From: Kingdonia uniflora
Lineage: Eukaryota; Streptophyta; Magnoliopsida; Ranunculales; Circaeasteraceae
Reading direction: 5' to 3'
Assembly (NCBI GenBank): GCA_014058105.1
Contig: JACGCM010000560.1
Location: 4,650,001 to 4,714,000, forward strand
DNA: 64,000 bases
The stretch's first letter is position 1, and each line of letters starts with the position of its first letter. Positions 23,045 through 36,585 of the stretch are shown one piece after another. A model generated the notes under the pieces. That model was not told where the DNA came from and made no database searches. It saw only the letters and a list, made by a program, of their open reading frames with translations. The position numbers were made by a program, and so were the translations under genes.

Positions 23045-24175
23045 TGATAACGGTCAAAATCTGGTGTTTAGTATGGGTAAAAATTAGAGTGTCATTCAGT
23101 TTCCAACGGAACTAGAAATTAGTTTTAGTTTTGTGTTTTACTAATCTAAGGTTGTAAAACCGTAAAAATCAATGATATGGTTTTAATCAAGAATAAAGGT
23201 CTAGGGATTCGGATTTTACCACCATTTACATACAATATCAACATAGTATCGTATATTAAATTCTCCACTTAATTGAAATAACAAACTTTGACCTTTTGTC
23301 GATGTAATCCCATGATTAATTATATCTCAAGTAGAATATATTGTATGAACTAAGTATGTACTAAAAACACATTCCATGAAAGCTATGCTAACTATGAAAT
23401 GTTAATTAGGATCATACCTTAGAAAAATACAATATTAATACAATTTTACTATATCATTTGAGAATCACAAAACTCTTCCTATATCTCTACTTAAAGAGAT
23501 CATAGGGTAATAATGGATGTCTCCAACAATATAGTTTTGGGATTTGTGATAATATGCTCATATTGTGTTGGAGAAAAATACGTTCTACTACATGATATCA
23601 TACGTTTATGGCGGATCCATCCTCATCCCTTGTGAGGACTTAGCCGGCCATTATAACAACTATAAAACCTAAATGATATGAGAATAAAATAAACATAAAC
23701 TAACAACAAAAAAAGGAATTTTATTGACTTACAAATTGAAATGCTCCAAATGCTTACAAGACTTGCACCAACTTACTCCAATAATGCTCTCTTGCATTCT
23801 ACAAGAATGATTCTCTCAAAATTGGATGATCTTATGAGCTCACCACCTCTCCTTTTATAGATGAAGGAGAGGGTTCTTACAATTAATATTAAATTTATAA
23901 CCTATGCCATGAATGTACATAAATTTGTAGCCTCCAAGAGTTATCCTCCAAAATTGTAACCTCCCCATGTGGGACCCTTGTGTTTGACAACTCTACATCT
24001 TTCTCCAACATTTCATCCTTTGAGCTATACATCCTGGTATTTGCACATATTTGGTGAATGAGCTACATGTGACCTGAAATATAAAAATTTGTTTTATAAG
24101 TCATGTTTAATAATAAAATTAAGAATAATAAACATTAAGTCATAGGGGAATAGTGGTCATTTTATGTGTCCATCA
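23045..24175 (-). repeat. Athila 5' LTR
   Basis: 1131 bp, TG...CA, a copy of 13778-14909. The TATA box CTATAAAAGG (minus strand, 23851-23860) is conserved with the other Athila LTRs in the window. Its outer flank ATGTC belongs to the 5' LTR of the Tat element that begins at 24176. Confidence 0.92.
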
Positions 24176-24754
24176 ATGTCTCTAGTTTGAACTACCTCCC
24201 TGTCAGGCCCACGCATTCTCCACATGACTTCTCCAGTCAACAATGCCACCTACTCCACGAACTGATGAAAAACGTGGGTCGAGCTCAAACATAAAAACCT
24301 GAACAAGTCAAAATATTTGTTTCTTACGAACTCAGCAGTTACCCAGTCAACCGCCACTAACCACATTATTTGGATAACGTACTTGAACACGATGAAGAAC
24401 TGCGGAAAAGACCTATATAAAGAAAAGTTCCAGAAGAGACAAAGACCAGAAAATCACATGAGAAATCACCAGGAAAACTATATTTTCTAGATTCTCAAAA
24501 CTTCAAACTTCCTATTCACAAGAGCATGCATTTTTAAGTCATAGAGATCACTTTTAATTGGATATCAGCCTCAAGCAATAAATGTCGCTATTATTAAAGT
24601 CCCCAACCCTAGGTCGTGGTTTTTTTACCTATTTATAGGTTTTCCATGCTAAACACCTGTGTCATTTCTTACTTTCCATTAGATTTTGTCACAGGTACAT
24701 TGGTGTAAGAGCTAATTTCAGGCCACCTCGAGCTTGCAAAATTAGGCCATTACA
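24176..24754 (+). repeat. Tat-A 5' LTR, truncated at its left edge
   Basis: Matches 37737-38321 in the 3' LTR (shared TGTCAGGCCCACGCATTCTC and many other blocks). Its first 36 bases are missing at the Athila junction. TATA-like ACCTATATAAAG lies near 24411-24422. It ends CCATTACA, directly before the primer site. Confidence 0.88.
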
Positions 24755-24756
24755 TT

Positions 24757-24774
24757 TGGCACCGTCTGTGGGAA
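24757..24774 (+). other. Tat-A primer binding site
   Basis: TGGCACCGTCTGTGGGAA, two bases after the LTR end at 24754. This differs by one base from the TGGCGCCGTCTGTGGG form widespread in plant Tat-type gypsy elements. Confidence 0.8.
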
Positions 24775-24831
24775 TGAAATCATTTCCACGATATCCTAAG
24801 GCATTCATTCACTTTACTATAAATTCCAATC

Positions 24832-26440
24832 ATGGTTATATCTAGGCGACCAGCAACCAAAGTTCAGCTCGACCTTTCAGTTGAGTTGAAACAACTAACA
24901 GAGCTTTGGGAAAATCTCAACACTGAGAAAGAGAAACGTAGCGAGCTCGAGCGACAATTAACTTTTGATCGAGAGCTCCGCGAGAAGGAGCTCGATGCCG
25001 AATGACAAGCTCATTTGACAGCGCTCAAGCGACATGAAAATCAAATAACAATAATATAGACTGCCTTTCAAGCTCTACAGAAGACTCAATAGGCTGGACA
25101 AACACGAGGTCGCGATCAAGTACCCGAGGCCATCTGGGTTTCAGCACGGGAAAGATTGGGACCTCAAGGAGCCATAAACAAAGCCGCTTTCTGAAATATT
25201 TGGAATGAACCTTAACCTTCCATTTATTTGGGTGGTGAAGATCAGTCTGTGGTCAGCGAAGGCCAGCGATGTTCCATATGTTAAGAGGAGGAACAACGAC
25301 CTCAACCTCGAGTTCTAGTACGAGATCGTTTGAGTGAAGGTACCGATGCTTATAATCTGCAACCTCCTCGTCAGGTCACTCAACCGACACGTCATTATGT
25401 AATACAAGAGCATATGGACCGGTGTATTAAGGAGTTGATCGAAGCACAAGTTCTAGGTACTGCCGACGGCCTTACAAAGTTACAAGGAAATCCGATTACA
25501 GAAGAACAATTCGATATAGAAATATCAAAAGGTTTTTATACTCCAAAAATTTGCAAGTACAAGGGTACCAATCCAAAGGAGCACATTCAACAATACCGTG
25601 ATTCATTGGGGTTGTACTCCAATCTCAACCACATTCACGGCTGTCTGTTCGCCACAAGTCTGCAGGAGGTACTGCTCCGATATTTCTACTCTCTACCTGA
25701 AGACTTCATATACACCTTCGACTAGCTACAAAAATAGTTCATCAAGATATATACTCACAACAGAGATAAATAAGAGAATTTATATTCTCTTATCAGTCTC
25801 AAACAGTCACACGGAGAGAAGCTCAAGGTTTTTGCAAAGAAGTTTTTGAAGCTCGCGCGTAAAGTGGACAATCTTGATAAAAAAATAGTTGTTACCGCTT
25901 TTACTAACCTACTCCAGCTCGACTGCAAAGCCAAAGAGTAGCTCTTCCTCAATAAACCTGCAACCTTAGAGGATATGATCACCATGGTCAATAGTTACGT
26001 CGACCTGGAAATGATGATGTCCGAAAGGCATAAATTAACTAAATTTATCCTTACCACGAAAGGTCTACCTCTAGATCGAAACACTGAACGGAAGGAGGAT
26101 CAGGGTAACCAAAAGTGTGCCAAGGGAAATACCAGCAGCCCTTAGAAAGGAAGGTCACAAGTCAAACCAGTCCTCTCAAAGATGAATATTCGAATCTCCA
26201 TAATTTTAACAATGTACACAAATGATAAGCTCTACCGTCTCTCCCAACCATTAGAACCAATCGAGAACTAGCCGTACTGGATACATCATAAGGTAAACCA
26301 TCATTCTACTGATAATTGCTATGATTAATAGAGGTTGCTCGAATACATTTTCTAGGAGGGACGAATGATTAAATATATTGTCGACCTGGAATCATACAAG
26401 GATGGCAGCTATAAGAAGCAGCTTAAAGTTGTCCAGGCTG
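24832..26440 (+). pseudogene. Tat-A gag remnant
   Basis: Starts MVISRRPATKVQL at 24832 with a charged coiled-coil segment (ELWENLNTEKEKRSELERQL). The gag core has PKICKYKGTNPKEHIQQY (25540-25595), the Tat counterpart of the YDGTxDPxEHL block, then KVFAKKFLKLARKVDNLDKK near 25830. Many stops interrupt it, mostly at positions where CAA, CAG, CGA or TGG would be expected. It is clearly homologous to 47461-48761 in Tat-B. Confidence 0.85.
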
Positions 26441-26679
26441 AAGATCACATGTGGAGAAGCATGTCTACCATATGTGCCACAACAACATGATTGAAATCAA
26501 TCAGATCACCAACTCCAACATATTCAAACGCGGGAGACTTTTCAAATGCTGCGATCTCACACCTCAAGATAAAGAACCCAAACTTCTACATGAATCGAGC
26601 AATCGCCAGCTCGGGATTTCATTTGAAGATTGCGATACTAGCCATGCCAAGTTTCTACATCATGATACATTAGTCATAA

Positions 26680-28670
26680 TGCTCAAAATGAAAAAGTTTA
26701 TTATGTACACAATAATGATCGATACCGACAGCGGTATTGAGATTCTCTTTTAAAGCACTATCAACAAAATGGGTTTGGCCGATCAAGTTATTCAGAACGA
26801 CACCGATACCAGTGGATTCAATGGTTCTACAGAAGAGCAAGTAAAGAAGATCATCTTACCTATTACCACAGGATCAGCCACAATTGACGTCATCTTCTAC
26901 GTGATAAACGCCAAATCTCGTTATCTCGAGATTATGGGTCGTTGCTAGATTCATAATATGAAAGCAATCGCTTCCACCTATCATCAAGTACTCTGCTTCA
27001 AACATAACGAAGGTATCTATCAGATCAGATGTAGTCAAAAGCTTTCTCGATCTTGTAAAAATACAATCTCTGTGATTCTAGAAACCTCTGGTAGGTATGC
27101 TGCATAGCAATTACAGAAAGCGGATCACCCCGATGATCCGCATTCAATGGAGGATCCCACTGAATACATTAACATTGTTGGACCTAGCAAAGGTACTTTG
27201 CTGCTTTAACACGAGAAAGACGCTCTCATTCAGTTCTTACGACTAAATCAAGACATTTTTGCGTAGTCTTTCGAAAAGATGCCTGGGGTCAATCTGGCCA
27301 AGGTATATCACAAATTGGCCATCAACATCAGCGCCACTGCGGTCATACAGAAATTGGGACGCCTATCAACCGCAACTTTGAGATGAAGTTAACATAGAGA
27401 TCGGGAAATTGATCAAAGTAGAATTCATTCAAGAAGCCAAATTTCCATATTGGATATCTAACATCGCTGCTATCCCAAAGAAGAATAGAAAAGTCCAAGT
27501 TTGTGCAGATTTTACCGATCTAAACAAACATACTTAAAAAGACAGTTTCCCTCTTCCCAATATTCATCAGATCCTTGATTCCACAGCAGGTCACAAACTC
27601 CTATCTATGATGGACGTTGCTTTTGGATACAATCAGATTCAACTTTTAGACGAAGATAAGGAAAATACCACTTTCATCACTGGAAGAGGACTTTACTACT
27701 ACAAAGAGGACTTATCAACGGTTGATGCCTTCTATGTTCAAATCACATTTTGGGAAAGTCGTGGAAGTCTACATTGACGATCTCTTGTGCAAACGTATAC
27801 ATTCCATCAACCACATCTCAGATCTCAACACAATATTCAACATTCTTTGATCTTATAGGATGCGTCTCAATCCTAATAAGTATCAATTCGGGCTATATTC
27901 AGGTCGAGTACTAGGCTACTTCATCAGCAAGAAGGGGATTGAGGCCGATCCAGATCAGATTTGGGCTCTCCTCAACATGCCATATCCAAGAACGATGAAA
28001 GATGCTCAGAAACTTGCTGGCAAGATTGCCGCTATCAACCGTTTCGCCTCAAAATCTTTAGGCCACTATTGTTGGCTGCACTTATTACTCCGCGGTTGTA
28101 CCAAACAAGGAAAAATTTAGCCAAATGTAAAGGTTCAATGGACATCAGAATGTGAAACAACTTTTCTGGATCTCAAAACCTATTTGGGGAAGTGTCCCAT
28201 CATGAGCACCCCAATAGATAATGAGGAACTGATTATCTACCTAAAAATTACAGATACTTTATGCAGCTCGGTTCTTATTCGACTTGAAGGGAAAATCGAG
28301 AAACCAGTCTACTTTATCAGTAAATACCTCACTTCACCAGAAACGAGGTACTCTAAAATTAAGAAACTTCTTCTTACTCTTGTTTATACTTCACAGAAAC
28401 TCAAGCACTACTTCTAGGCTCATTTCGCCAAAGTCATGATAAACTACCTACTTCAGGAGGTTCTATGCAAGAAAGAAATATCAAAGAGAGTGCAACAGTA
28501 GTCAGTCAGTTTGGGAGAACATGATATCAAGTTCGAACAATGTCATTCTGAAAAGGGTCAGGCCGCTGCCGATTTTCTCACATATTTTTTAGTGCAGGAT
28601 TCCGAGTGGGAGGAGCACAATCCTGACCTTACAGATGAAGTTACAGAAGATCCACCCCCCAAAGCATTTG
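26680..28670 (+). pseudogene. Tat-A protease, RT and RNase H remnant
   Basis: The protease region aligns with Tat-B but reads MIDTDSGIEILF where Tat-B has MIDIGSSIELIF, so the catalytic D-x-G is lost. The RT follows with CADFTDLNKHT, PLPNIHQILDSTAGHKLL and the intact catalytic box YIDDLL (about 27770-27790), then GYFISKKGIEADPDQI. The first RNase H spans about 28150-28640 (LVYTSQKLKHYF and SEKGQAAADFLTYF). Numerous stops. Confidence 0.87.
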
Positions 28671-28689
28671 ACGAGCGAGCTTAATGGAT

Positions 28690-29100
28690 TATAAGGAAAG
28701 GGTGGAGACTTTTTACAGATAGATCAGCAGGACCCGCAGGGTCAGGAATTAAAATCTTGTTTATTACCCCTTTCAATGATAGAATTATGAAATCAATTCG
28801 CTTTTGATTTTGAGGCCTCAAATAATATTACCGAGTACGAAGCTCTCATTCATGGACTCGATCTCACTCTTGAGCTCAGCGTCCCAGAACTCTCAGTTTA
28901 TACAGATTCGCTACTCATCGCCACCATTACTCTAAGTAATACAAGAAGAATGACAAGATGATCGAATATGTTGCCCTCATTATAGATTGGATGAGAAAGT
29001 TCGCGCAAGAAACTCTCGATTATCTTCCTCGAGGTGAAAATAGATATGCTGATTCCTTTGCATATCTAGCTGGGGTCTTAGGCACAGATGCTTGATATCT
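28690..29100 (+). pseudogene. Tat-A second (archaeal-type) RNase H remnant
   Basis: GWRLFTDRSAGPAGSGIKI near 28704-28760 and LDYLPRGENRYADSFAYLAG near 29018-29077 correspond to the start and end of the extra RNase H found in Tat elements. Tat-B has the same domain at 51085-51480 in better condition. Frameshifts occur in the middle (28800-28960). Confidence 0.82.
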
Positions 29101-29159
29101 CCAAATCAGAGTGAATTCAACCCCCAACATTGATTGTATTTTTGTATGCACTATCAATA

Positions 29160-30438
29160 CTGGGGGTAATAAAGGGGGAGCAACTATTGGCGAAAGCCTT
29201 TCTTCATTTATCTCGGTATCGATAACAAATGCGGAAGACTACTTCCAATAGATCCGAATGAGCGACAACAGCTGATAGATAACTCAAAGTGCTACACTAA
29301 TCAAAATAGTACTTTATACTAACGTTCATTCACGGGGCCTTACCTTAAATGCCTCTCTAAACAGAAAGCGGACGAGATGCTCCGCGATCCACATGAAGGG
29401 ACTTGTGGCTCCTACGCCGCAGGTTGATCACTGGCAAACAGAGCCATTACACAAGGAGTATTTTGGCTAGGCATACACAAGCAAGTAGAAGAGTACTTAC
29501 ACAATTGTGCCGTATATCAATGACATGGATAGATGATCTGCTCCCTTGTGCTCGGACTCTATGCAAGCAAGGTATTTTGGCTATTCAAACGATGGGTACT
29601 CGATCTTGTCGACGAATTTCCTTAATCTCCAGGTAACCGCCGTTACCTACATGTAGCTACCGATTATTTTATACAATGGGTAGAAGCAATTCCACTCTGT
29701 CGAACCAGAGAAGAAGATGCCATCTCTTTTATCAGGGGACACATCATTACTCAATTTCGGTGCCCCTACCTAATTCGTATCGATAAGGGGCCCCAATTTG
29801 CTGGAAAAAGAGTTGCAGCTTTCCACAATCAACGCAACATCATCCACTCACCATCCAATCCCTACTATCCTTAAGGCAATGGCCAAGCCGAAATCACCAA
29901 CAAAACCATCGTGGATAAACTTAAGAAAAGGCTACACTCTCAGAAAAAAAGGAATTGGGCTCAAAAACTTCCTCATGTCCTATGGGTATATCGTACCACT
30001 TTATGACAGTCAACAGGCTGCACTCCATTCTTCCTTCCCTTTGGCACCGAGGCAGTCATTCTCTCTGAATGCCATCATCTAGTCAAAGATCACGTGCTAA
30101 CTAACGAGGAAAATGAGTTTGAATTGGCTTACAACCTCAATTGGATCGTTAAAACCAGGGAAAACGCCATCGCTAACCTCGGTCAATATCACCCTATGCT
30201 GGCCAGTTCGTACAACAAACGAGTCAGAAGCCGTACCTTCCAAATCGATGATCTCCTTCTCAGAGAAATACCTCAACACCGCAAAGAACCTCATGCTAGG
30301 AAACTAGCAGGCAATTGGGAGGGACCATTCTTTATCGCAGGTCTCTTAGGCCTGGGATCATATTACCTTATGATAGAAGAGGGAATCCATATTTCAAGTC
30401 CTTGGAATACTAGGCGATTGAAACGGTACTATCTTTAA
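29160..30438 (+). pseudogene. Tat-A integrase remnant
   Basis: Zinc-binding region DPHEGTCGSYAAG near 29385, with the later Cys pair degraded. The core shows LDLVDEFP (first Asp, about 29600), IDKGPQFAGK (second Asp, about 29783) and [11 protein letters not shown] (Glu, about 29880). The C-terminal part is RKLAGNWEGPFFIAGLLGLG and it ends at TAA 30436-30438. Stops and frameshifts are present, but the last 114 codons (30094-30438) are open. Confidence 0.87.
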
Positions 30439-30589
30439 GTCTCTCACTACTCCATTTTACTTTCTCGCTTTTTATATTCTAAAAGTGGGATTTTCATCTC
30501 CATCCAATGTACATCCCTTTTTATTCAATGAAACTTACAAAACTTTTTCCCATGCATCTCTCTACTTTGTAGACATCACATAGATTAAA

Positions 30590-30935
30590 GCATAAATAAT
30601 ACTAGCTTTAAATCGACCTCTATACAAGTTTGATCAAGGATAATACTTGGTTGGGCTGACTTTTCCAAATCTCTGCGATTAAAATTAAGGTAATTCTTGT
30701 TTTATATCAAAGACTCTTCCATACATAAGATAAAGCAAAGGTAAAACTCATTTTCATCTACCTCAATATGGCTGCGACATCATACCAGTTCGATCAAGGA
30801 TAACACTTGGTTGGGCTGACTCTACTAAATCTCTGCGATTAAAACTAAGGTAACACTTATTTTACATCAAAGACTCTAACAGATTTAAGATAAAGTAAAG
30901 GTAATACTAGCTTTTATTTCTCAACTTGTCTGCAA
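30590..30935. repeat. Two-copy tandem repeat of about 160 bp in Tat-A
   Basis: GATCAAGGATAATACTTGG at 30632 recurs as GATCAAGGATAACACTTGG at 30792, and the downstream sequence repeats with the same 160-bp offset (CTCTGCGATTAAAA, AGATAAAG..AAAGGTAA). It lies just downstream of pol, the same place as the 157-bp array of Tat-B, though the two units are not obviously the same sequence. Confidence 0.85.
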
Positions 30936-31026
30936 TAACTATTTATTTCAGGTCACATATGCAACCTCTACAATGGATCCTTTTTTGCTTTTGGATATCA
31001 GCTACGCTTTCCCCAGAAATAGGAGG

Positions 31027-34000
31027 TTAGTCTGTCATAAATTCTTGAGCTCCCCCTGTAACAGGAGGTCGATCAGCCATAAATTCTCGAGCTCCAGTTG
31101 CCACAATAATTCTGCCATTCTCTATAAATTCAGCAGATTGTGGGCCTAGATTCATTTCCATGGACTGCATACAATTTCCTTGATTTACATCAGCTCTGCA
31201 AATGCATCCCCTGTCTGACAAACTGTTAAACAAGGTATCTCCTTCTGACTCAATCCTTTTTACCTCCTCTACAAAATAGGCAATAACTGCCCTCAACAAT
31301 TCTGAGTATGATGCCTCAGCTGCAGCCGGCCTAGAGAAATTTTCTCTAGCCTTCTGAAGGCGTTCTTCTGACTTCGTATACCATTTTTTTGGCCATATCA
31401 TTTCTCTATCTACCCAATCTGTAAAAGCAATGTTCTTTTCCAATTTTTTGTCTGCTTTTGCTGATTCAGCTCGATTAATCACTTCCAAATTAGCCATCTG
31501 AGCACGTAGTACCTTAATCTCCCTGTTCAGTTCTATCACATCTAGAATCTTCTGTAACATTTCATCTTTCTGCTGAATCAAAATATACTTACCTCTGATA
31601 GTCAGCTCTAACAATTATTCCCTAGAAAGAGCAGCATCCAACTTTTGTTGGCACTCCCTTAACTTCTCATTTCCCTTTTGTACATGGCCTTGAATACGAG
31701 CGACATCCCCCTCCAATTCTCTTATTCAACCTGATAGGCTGACAACATCTTCTTGCACAAGGGAGACCTTGGCATCATTTTAATTCTTCATCATTCACTC
31801 TATGACCTTGGCATGTCTAACACGTTAATTAGCCTGCACCAATTCGGTCTTCAACTCCACCACTCTTTCGTTTAACTCATCACACTTACATTGCACTGTC
31901 CGAAATTTAATCTTTTTGGCAGGTAAAGCTGTAGTTAGTTGATCAACTGTAACTTCAGACGCAGATAGATCGTCTCGAGCCCTCTTCAGCTCGTTATCTT
32001 TATCAGCCAATTTCTTCTTCAATCGCTCTAGCTCGTTCCAGCTATTCGCTAGATCGGCACAAGTTTGCTCCTGATTATTATTTGTCTTGATCAAATTATT
32101 TTTCAAACCAGCCATCGACCGATTTAAACCTTCCTCTGATCTTTCTAGAACTTTTATACGGTAACGGGCCATGTCAGCCTCCCTACTCTCTGAGTTTCGC
32201 TGTATGTTCTTTTAACTCAGCAAGCTCTTTTTGCCCATTTTTAATTTCTGCATCCTTCACCTCCATCTTTCGAGCTAGGTCGACAACAGTCTGTATTGCC
32301 TCAACAAACTAGAAGTGCACCTTTACATGTTGATCTTCTCTATCTTCATTTACTTCCCTCATCCTATCAAACTCCTTTACAAATTCTTGGTTACATTGGC
32401 GAAGATCATTTTTGCGTAAGTGAGTTGACTACAATTTGACCTGCACATTACAAATACATTATATCAAGTTTGATTCAGAATACTCTGTCACCACATATGA
32501 CTCATTTCTAACAAGATATCTATTTTGGATATCTACTGTATAAGACTACATCTAAACTTAAGGTTGAAGTACCATCTCAGACAGATGCTCCATAACATAT
32601 ACTTCAAAGTCTAAGGTACACATTTTTTTTAAGTTATTAATACTTTGGTATTTCCTGTGTGCCATTTCAGTGCCATTGTCACTAAGCCGATAACAGGTTT
32701 TTGGTCCCTCTCTATCCTCAATTTATTACTTTGTAGCTCTATACAAATGAAGCATATAAATCAAATATTTCTTGCTCTATTCAAACCTACAGCTCCGCTT
32801 GCGAATATAACAGGGATGTTGAGGCGTCTCTCTCCTTAGCAAGCTCTACCTCTAAATCTTTTAGTCTGAGGCGTATATCTTTAAGTTCCTACAACAAGGT
32901 TTGCAAAAAAAAAACTTAGCCTACAAAATTCTATCAAACAAAAAATATTCAATCAGTTTACAAACAATCCCAAATATTCATACATTTATAAAACCATTAC
33001 ACTACTTTACCTTCTCATTTTCCCCTTCCGGACACCCGTTGTCATCCCCTTGGTTATCTCTCATCGTCTGAGGAGACATACCATCCAACCCGTCAATAAC
33101 GCCAATAGCAACATCTTCAATCCCTTCATCTTCCTCCGCCTCCATATAGGTGTCTGCCCTAATGGCATCCACCTCATCCTCGGAATATCTTTTTGATACA
33201 AGGTGGCGCCCGAGTTTATTACGCTTAGCAACAACCTCCACCAAATTTGTTCTTGCTTCCGCATGTAAATTGTTTATCTGCTCCACTTGCGAAGCCATCA
33301 AAGCCTCCACCCATTTTCCTTCCTTGAGCAGATCAGTTTTTAATCAAGCTACGTTCCTTTTGAGCTCAACCTTCTTCCTCTTCAGCTCAGCTCTCTCCTC
33401 CTCGACCCCGAGGCATATTCCCTTCATCAGACGATCAGCCTGCTAAAAAAAAAAAATTAACCCCATTGATTAGCTCGAGTCATAATACAAAATTCATCAC
33501 AATACACATTTGAGCATATGAACCTGCTACTTTACTCATCTCTTCCTCCCCGTGGAGAGCAGCCAATCTGGCTTTTTCCTCCATCTCTTTCAAATTGTCT
33601 TCCGTAACAGGTCGATCCTCTACGACCTTCATCCCCTATATCTCAGAAGGTTCAACGCTTCTCTTTTTCATGGCCTCACCACTTCCTGTGGGTCTGGAGG
33701 TCGAAGGACGCTTCAGCATTTGTTTCTTAGGAAACGTTCAAGCTAATTTGCTCGATGTAGTAGACTCATGTAACCCTGTACAATCCACTCTAGGGGGCAT
33801 GGATGAGTGGACTCGCCTTTTCCCATTAGTTCCCTCTTTCTTACTATCGTCAGTGCCCGTTATTAGTCTCGTTGAATGAGATTTTTAAAATTTTTAAACT
33901 CGGCTGTTGATACGCTTCTTCCTTCTAATTCCAAGTTCTTCTAATACAGCCTCGAGCTCTGTCTCTTCTTGAGCAACTGTGTCCAACAATGACTATTTCC

Positions 34001-35434
34001 TAGCCACCTGAGATTTGGGAGCTTTCATTCACAAAATATTATCATCAGCAGAGCATCATACAATTTCAACTATCAATTTCATACATTATACATTGTTATA
34101 CTAACTTCGTTTTACAGTTCTAAACAGAAGTTCCATGGGTTCTTCATCATCTCTGTAAAGGCAATCACCCTTTACCTATATTATATTATCATTCCATGGT
34201 CGACCTGTTAAGTTTGGATCAAAAAAGAGAGGCCAAATCGAGCTCGCACCGAAATACGCCCCTCCACTAGCAAAATAGCTTTTTACCCCAGAAAATTGCA
34301 AAACGTCCTCAGAGGATATCCTCCTCTTTCTCCTATCTCCTCTCCACCGTGAATTCAGAGATTCACAAATTCTTATCACCTCCCACATGTTCCCTTTCAT
34401 CTAAACAGGATATGCCCCGATAAGGTTCATAATCTCTTTTGCCAGATTGCAAAGGGGAAGACTCAACCCATACTCTAACTAAGATAGGTAACATTAAAAA
34501 CCCTCTAAAAGTTTACTCTGAACATTCCCATCAAAATACTCTAGGGAAATTAATTCGTCTATGCCCCTACCCCTTTTCTCCTTTGCCAAATTGGCCAACA
34601 AATAACAATATTCCTCCCCTATCGCAACAGTGCAACCCCTTAATTGCCTACTAGCATATTTTATATAGTTACCCCATCTACCTCCTACCGAAGACTTGGC
34701 TTTATAGAACTCTTTAAATACATCCGAGCGAGGAGGATTAGATACTAATCTTCCAGGGAAATTTGGAAATTGTTCAACACCTACTTCTTCCTCCCTTTCA
34801 GATATTTTAATCTCAGACTCAGCCAACCAGCCAGAGGTCAATGCCTCACTTACAGGGGAACTTACCATATCAATTACAGAAAAGGATTTATTCCTACACA
34901 AACATTCCTCACGATCGACCTATTTATAGGTTCAGGTATCTATCATTATCTTTGACATATACGTCAAGCACATACAAAAATCTTTCGCATATCATATATC
35001 AAGCAGGTTTTCAAAGATTACTATAAATAGTAATTTGTTACTTTACCTAGAAACAAAGCATAATCTTTAAGAATATATATATATGATTCACAAATCTTCT
35101 ACTAAACTTCTATGTCGGAATGCGAATCCGAAGCAACGCCAAATCCTTCCCTCACCACACTGCTGTACAACCACCTTCGTGACTCGGTTTCAGTGACTCT
35201 CTCATGTTTTGACTGACGATCACTGTTAATTAAATCTCTGTAAGTTTTTGTGCTATTTTTTCTTTTGTTCTTCCTTCCTCTCTCGCTGTTCTTCAAGTTT
35301 TCAGAAGTTGTGAAACGTATAATTGACAAAGATGAAGTAGTATTTATATTTTCTTTCTCTAATTGTTGGCAGTTATTGAGCCTCGTAGGAGCTGTCCTCA
35401 GTTTTGGAATCGATGGATCCCCTCCACTATCCAT
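31027..35434 (-). pseudogene. Large antisense gene of Tat-A (globular domain plus coiled coil)
   Basis: On the strand opposite to gag-pol, broken open segments line up in order: 35434-35102, 34901-34494 (RWGNYIKYASRQLRG), 34400-34176 (GNMWEVIRICESLNSRWR, LTGRPWNDN), about 34020-33750 (EAVLEELGIRRKKR), 33310-33002 (SEDEVDAIRADTY, DGLDGMSPQTMRDNQGDD), and 32400-31027, a long heptad-rich coiled coil ending with AREFMADRPPVTGG and its partial repeat. The same blocks in the same order occur in Tat-B (53860-58846). Tat elements are known to carry extra antisense ORFs of unknown function; I infer this is one. Stops and frame changes show this copy is not functional. Confidence 0.75.
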
Positions 35435-35499
35435 GTCAAACGTCTTGCAACTTTTCGATAAAAATGCGTTCCCATCATTGTCTTTTATCTTATATTTTA

Positions 35500-36585
35500 T
35501 CTCTCTTTTCCAAATCTCCCTCTAACCTCACCACACTCATGAGAACTCACGCTTAGACGAAATCTGGTTTTCACAGCTTTTACACAAGGGACAAAATCAA
35601 AAAATCCCTGTTTTTTTTATACTTGCTTATTCTACTTATATTAATAATGACATCATTTCTGAAGCTCTCATAGCAAAGTTTCAAATATTTTCAAATTTGT
35701 TTTTCAGAACAGTCACAAACAGTATTCACAATAATAGAGGATCAATTCTATAATATTTTCTATCAAATTATTGAAACTCATACAGTTACATACATTTTGT
35801 CACCTCTATTTACACTCGCTTCATTACCTCACATATAATTGCATCTAAAATAACCTTGATGTCCCGGGCAACCACATCCAATTAGATATCCTCCAGCAAT
35901 CCTCACATCTTCTAATTTGATCTCCTCTATAGCATGCAATCTCACAAAACATTTTTAAACTGCATGATCCATAACAATCTCTCGAAATATCTCTTCATAA
36001 AAACAACGTTCATACTCACGTTCCTTCCCAATCTCGTCAAACCTTCCAGTTAAACTTTCCTCACTGGCTGTTCAGTATCATAATCCAACAATCTAAAAAT
36101 TCACTTCCGCACATCAGCTATCTTTCCTCTCTATTTATACATTTTTGCTATAAATTCTCCGTAAGTCGTGAGTTTATCCTATTATGTCGTAACAAAAGCC
36201 TTAATATCTTGAGATAAATTATGTTAACATATCTCTTCCTATCGAACTCGTCATTTCATACTATTCCAAATCGAGCTTATTCTTTCCAAGCCTAATATTT
36301 TTGAACGACCTCTGCAAGATCGATTATTTATTCCTAACCTTTTAGAATTTCTCCCCCTATATTTTTTTCGTACACAGGTCGAATCATGTTTAACACAACA
36401 TAAATTTTCACAGATAAATTTCTAACAGCTCGATTATTATAAATATTTTACTTTTTGCCCTCATACATTTCATTTCATATAATATTTGAAAGTCTTCGGA
36501 TCATACATCTTAATTTTTAGAGCTATTCTATTCTATATCAGCACAGAGTTTTGATAATAAATCTTATCCATCCCAAAACAAATTA
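35500..36585. other. Tat-A 3' region, nothing recognised
   Basis: AT-rich sequence between the large antisense gene's start and the short repeat at 36586. The minus strand just upstream of 35434 would have to hold the antisense promoter; an AAAATATAAGATAAAAG stretch (near 35486-35502) is a weak TATA candidate. Confidence 0.4.

Larger units (their letters stand above)
13778..24175 (-). mobile_element. Athila-lineage Ty3/gypsy LTR retrotransposon
   Basis: A 10.4 kb minus-strand element with LTRs 23045-24175 (5') and 13778-14909 (3'), each TG...CA, a primer site TGGCACTGTTGCCGG at 23027-23041, and a polypurine tract (AGTTTGGGGGTATT) at 14910-14923. Gag, protease, RT, RNase H and integrase follow in gypsy order. 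The RT motifs ([25 protein letters not shown]) and the primer site type are those of Athila. The genes carry stops and frameshifts. The flanks do not match: AAAAG on the left inside the Harbinger transposase, ATGTC on the right inside a Tat LTR. Confidence 0.92.

Noticed and set aside
31027..35434. Minus-strand coiled-coil ORFs as an independent host gene
   Set aside because: They lie inside the Tat-A element between pol and the 3' LTR and have ordered counterparts in Tat-B, so they belong to the retrotransposon.
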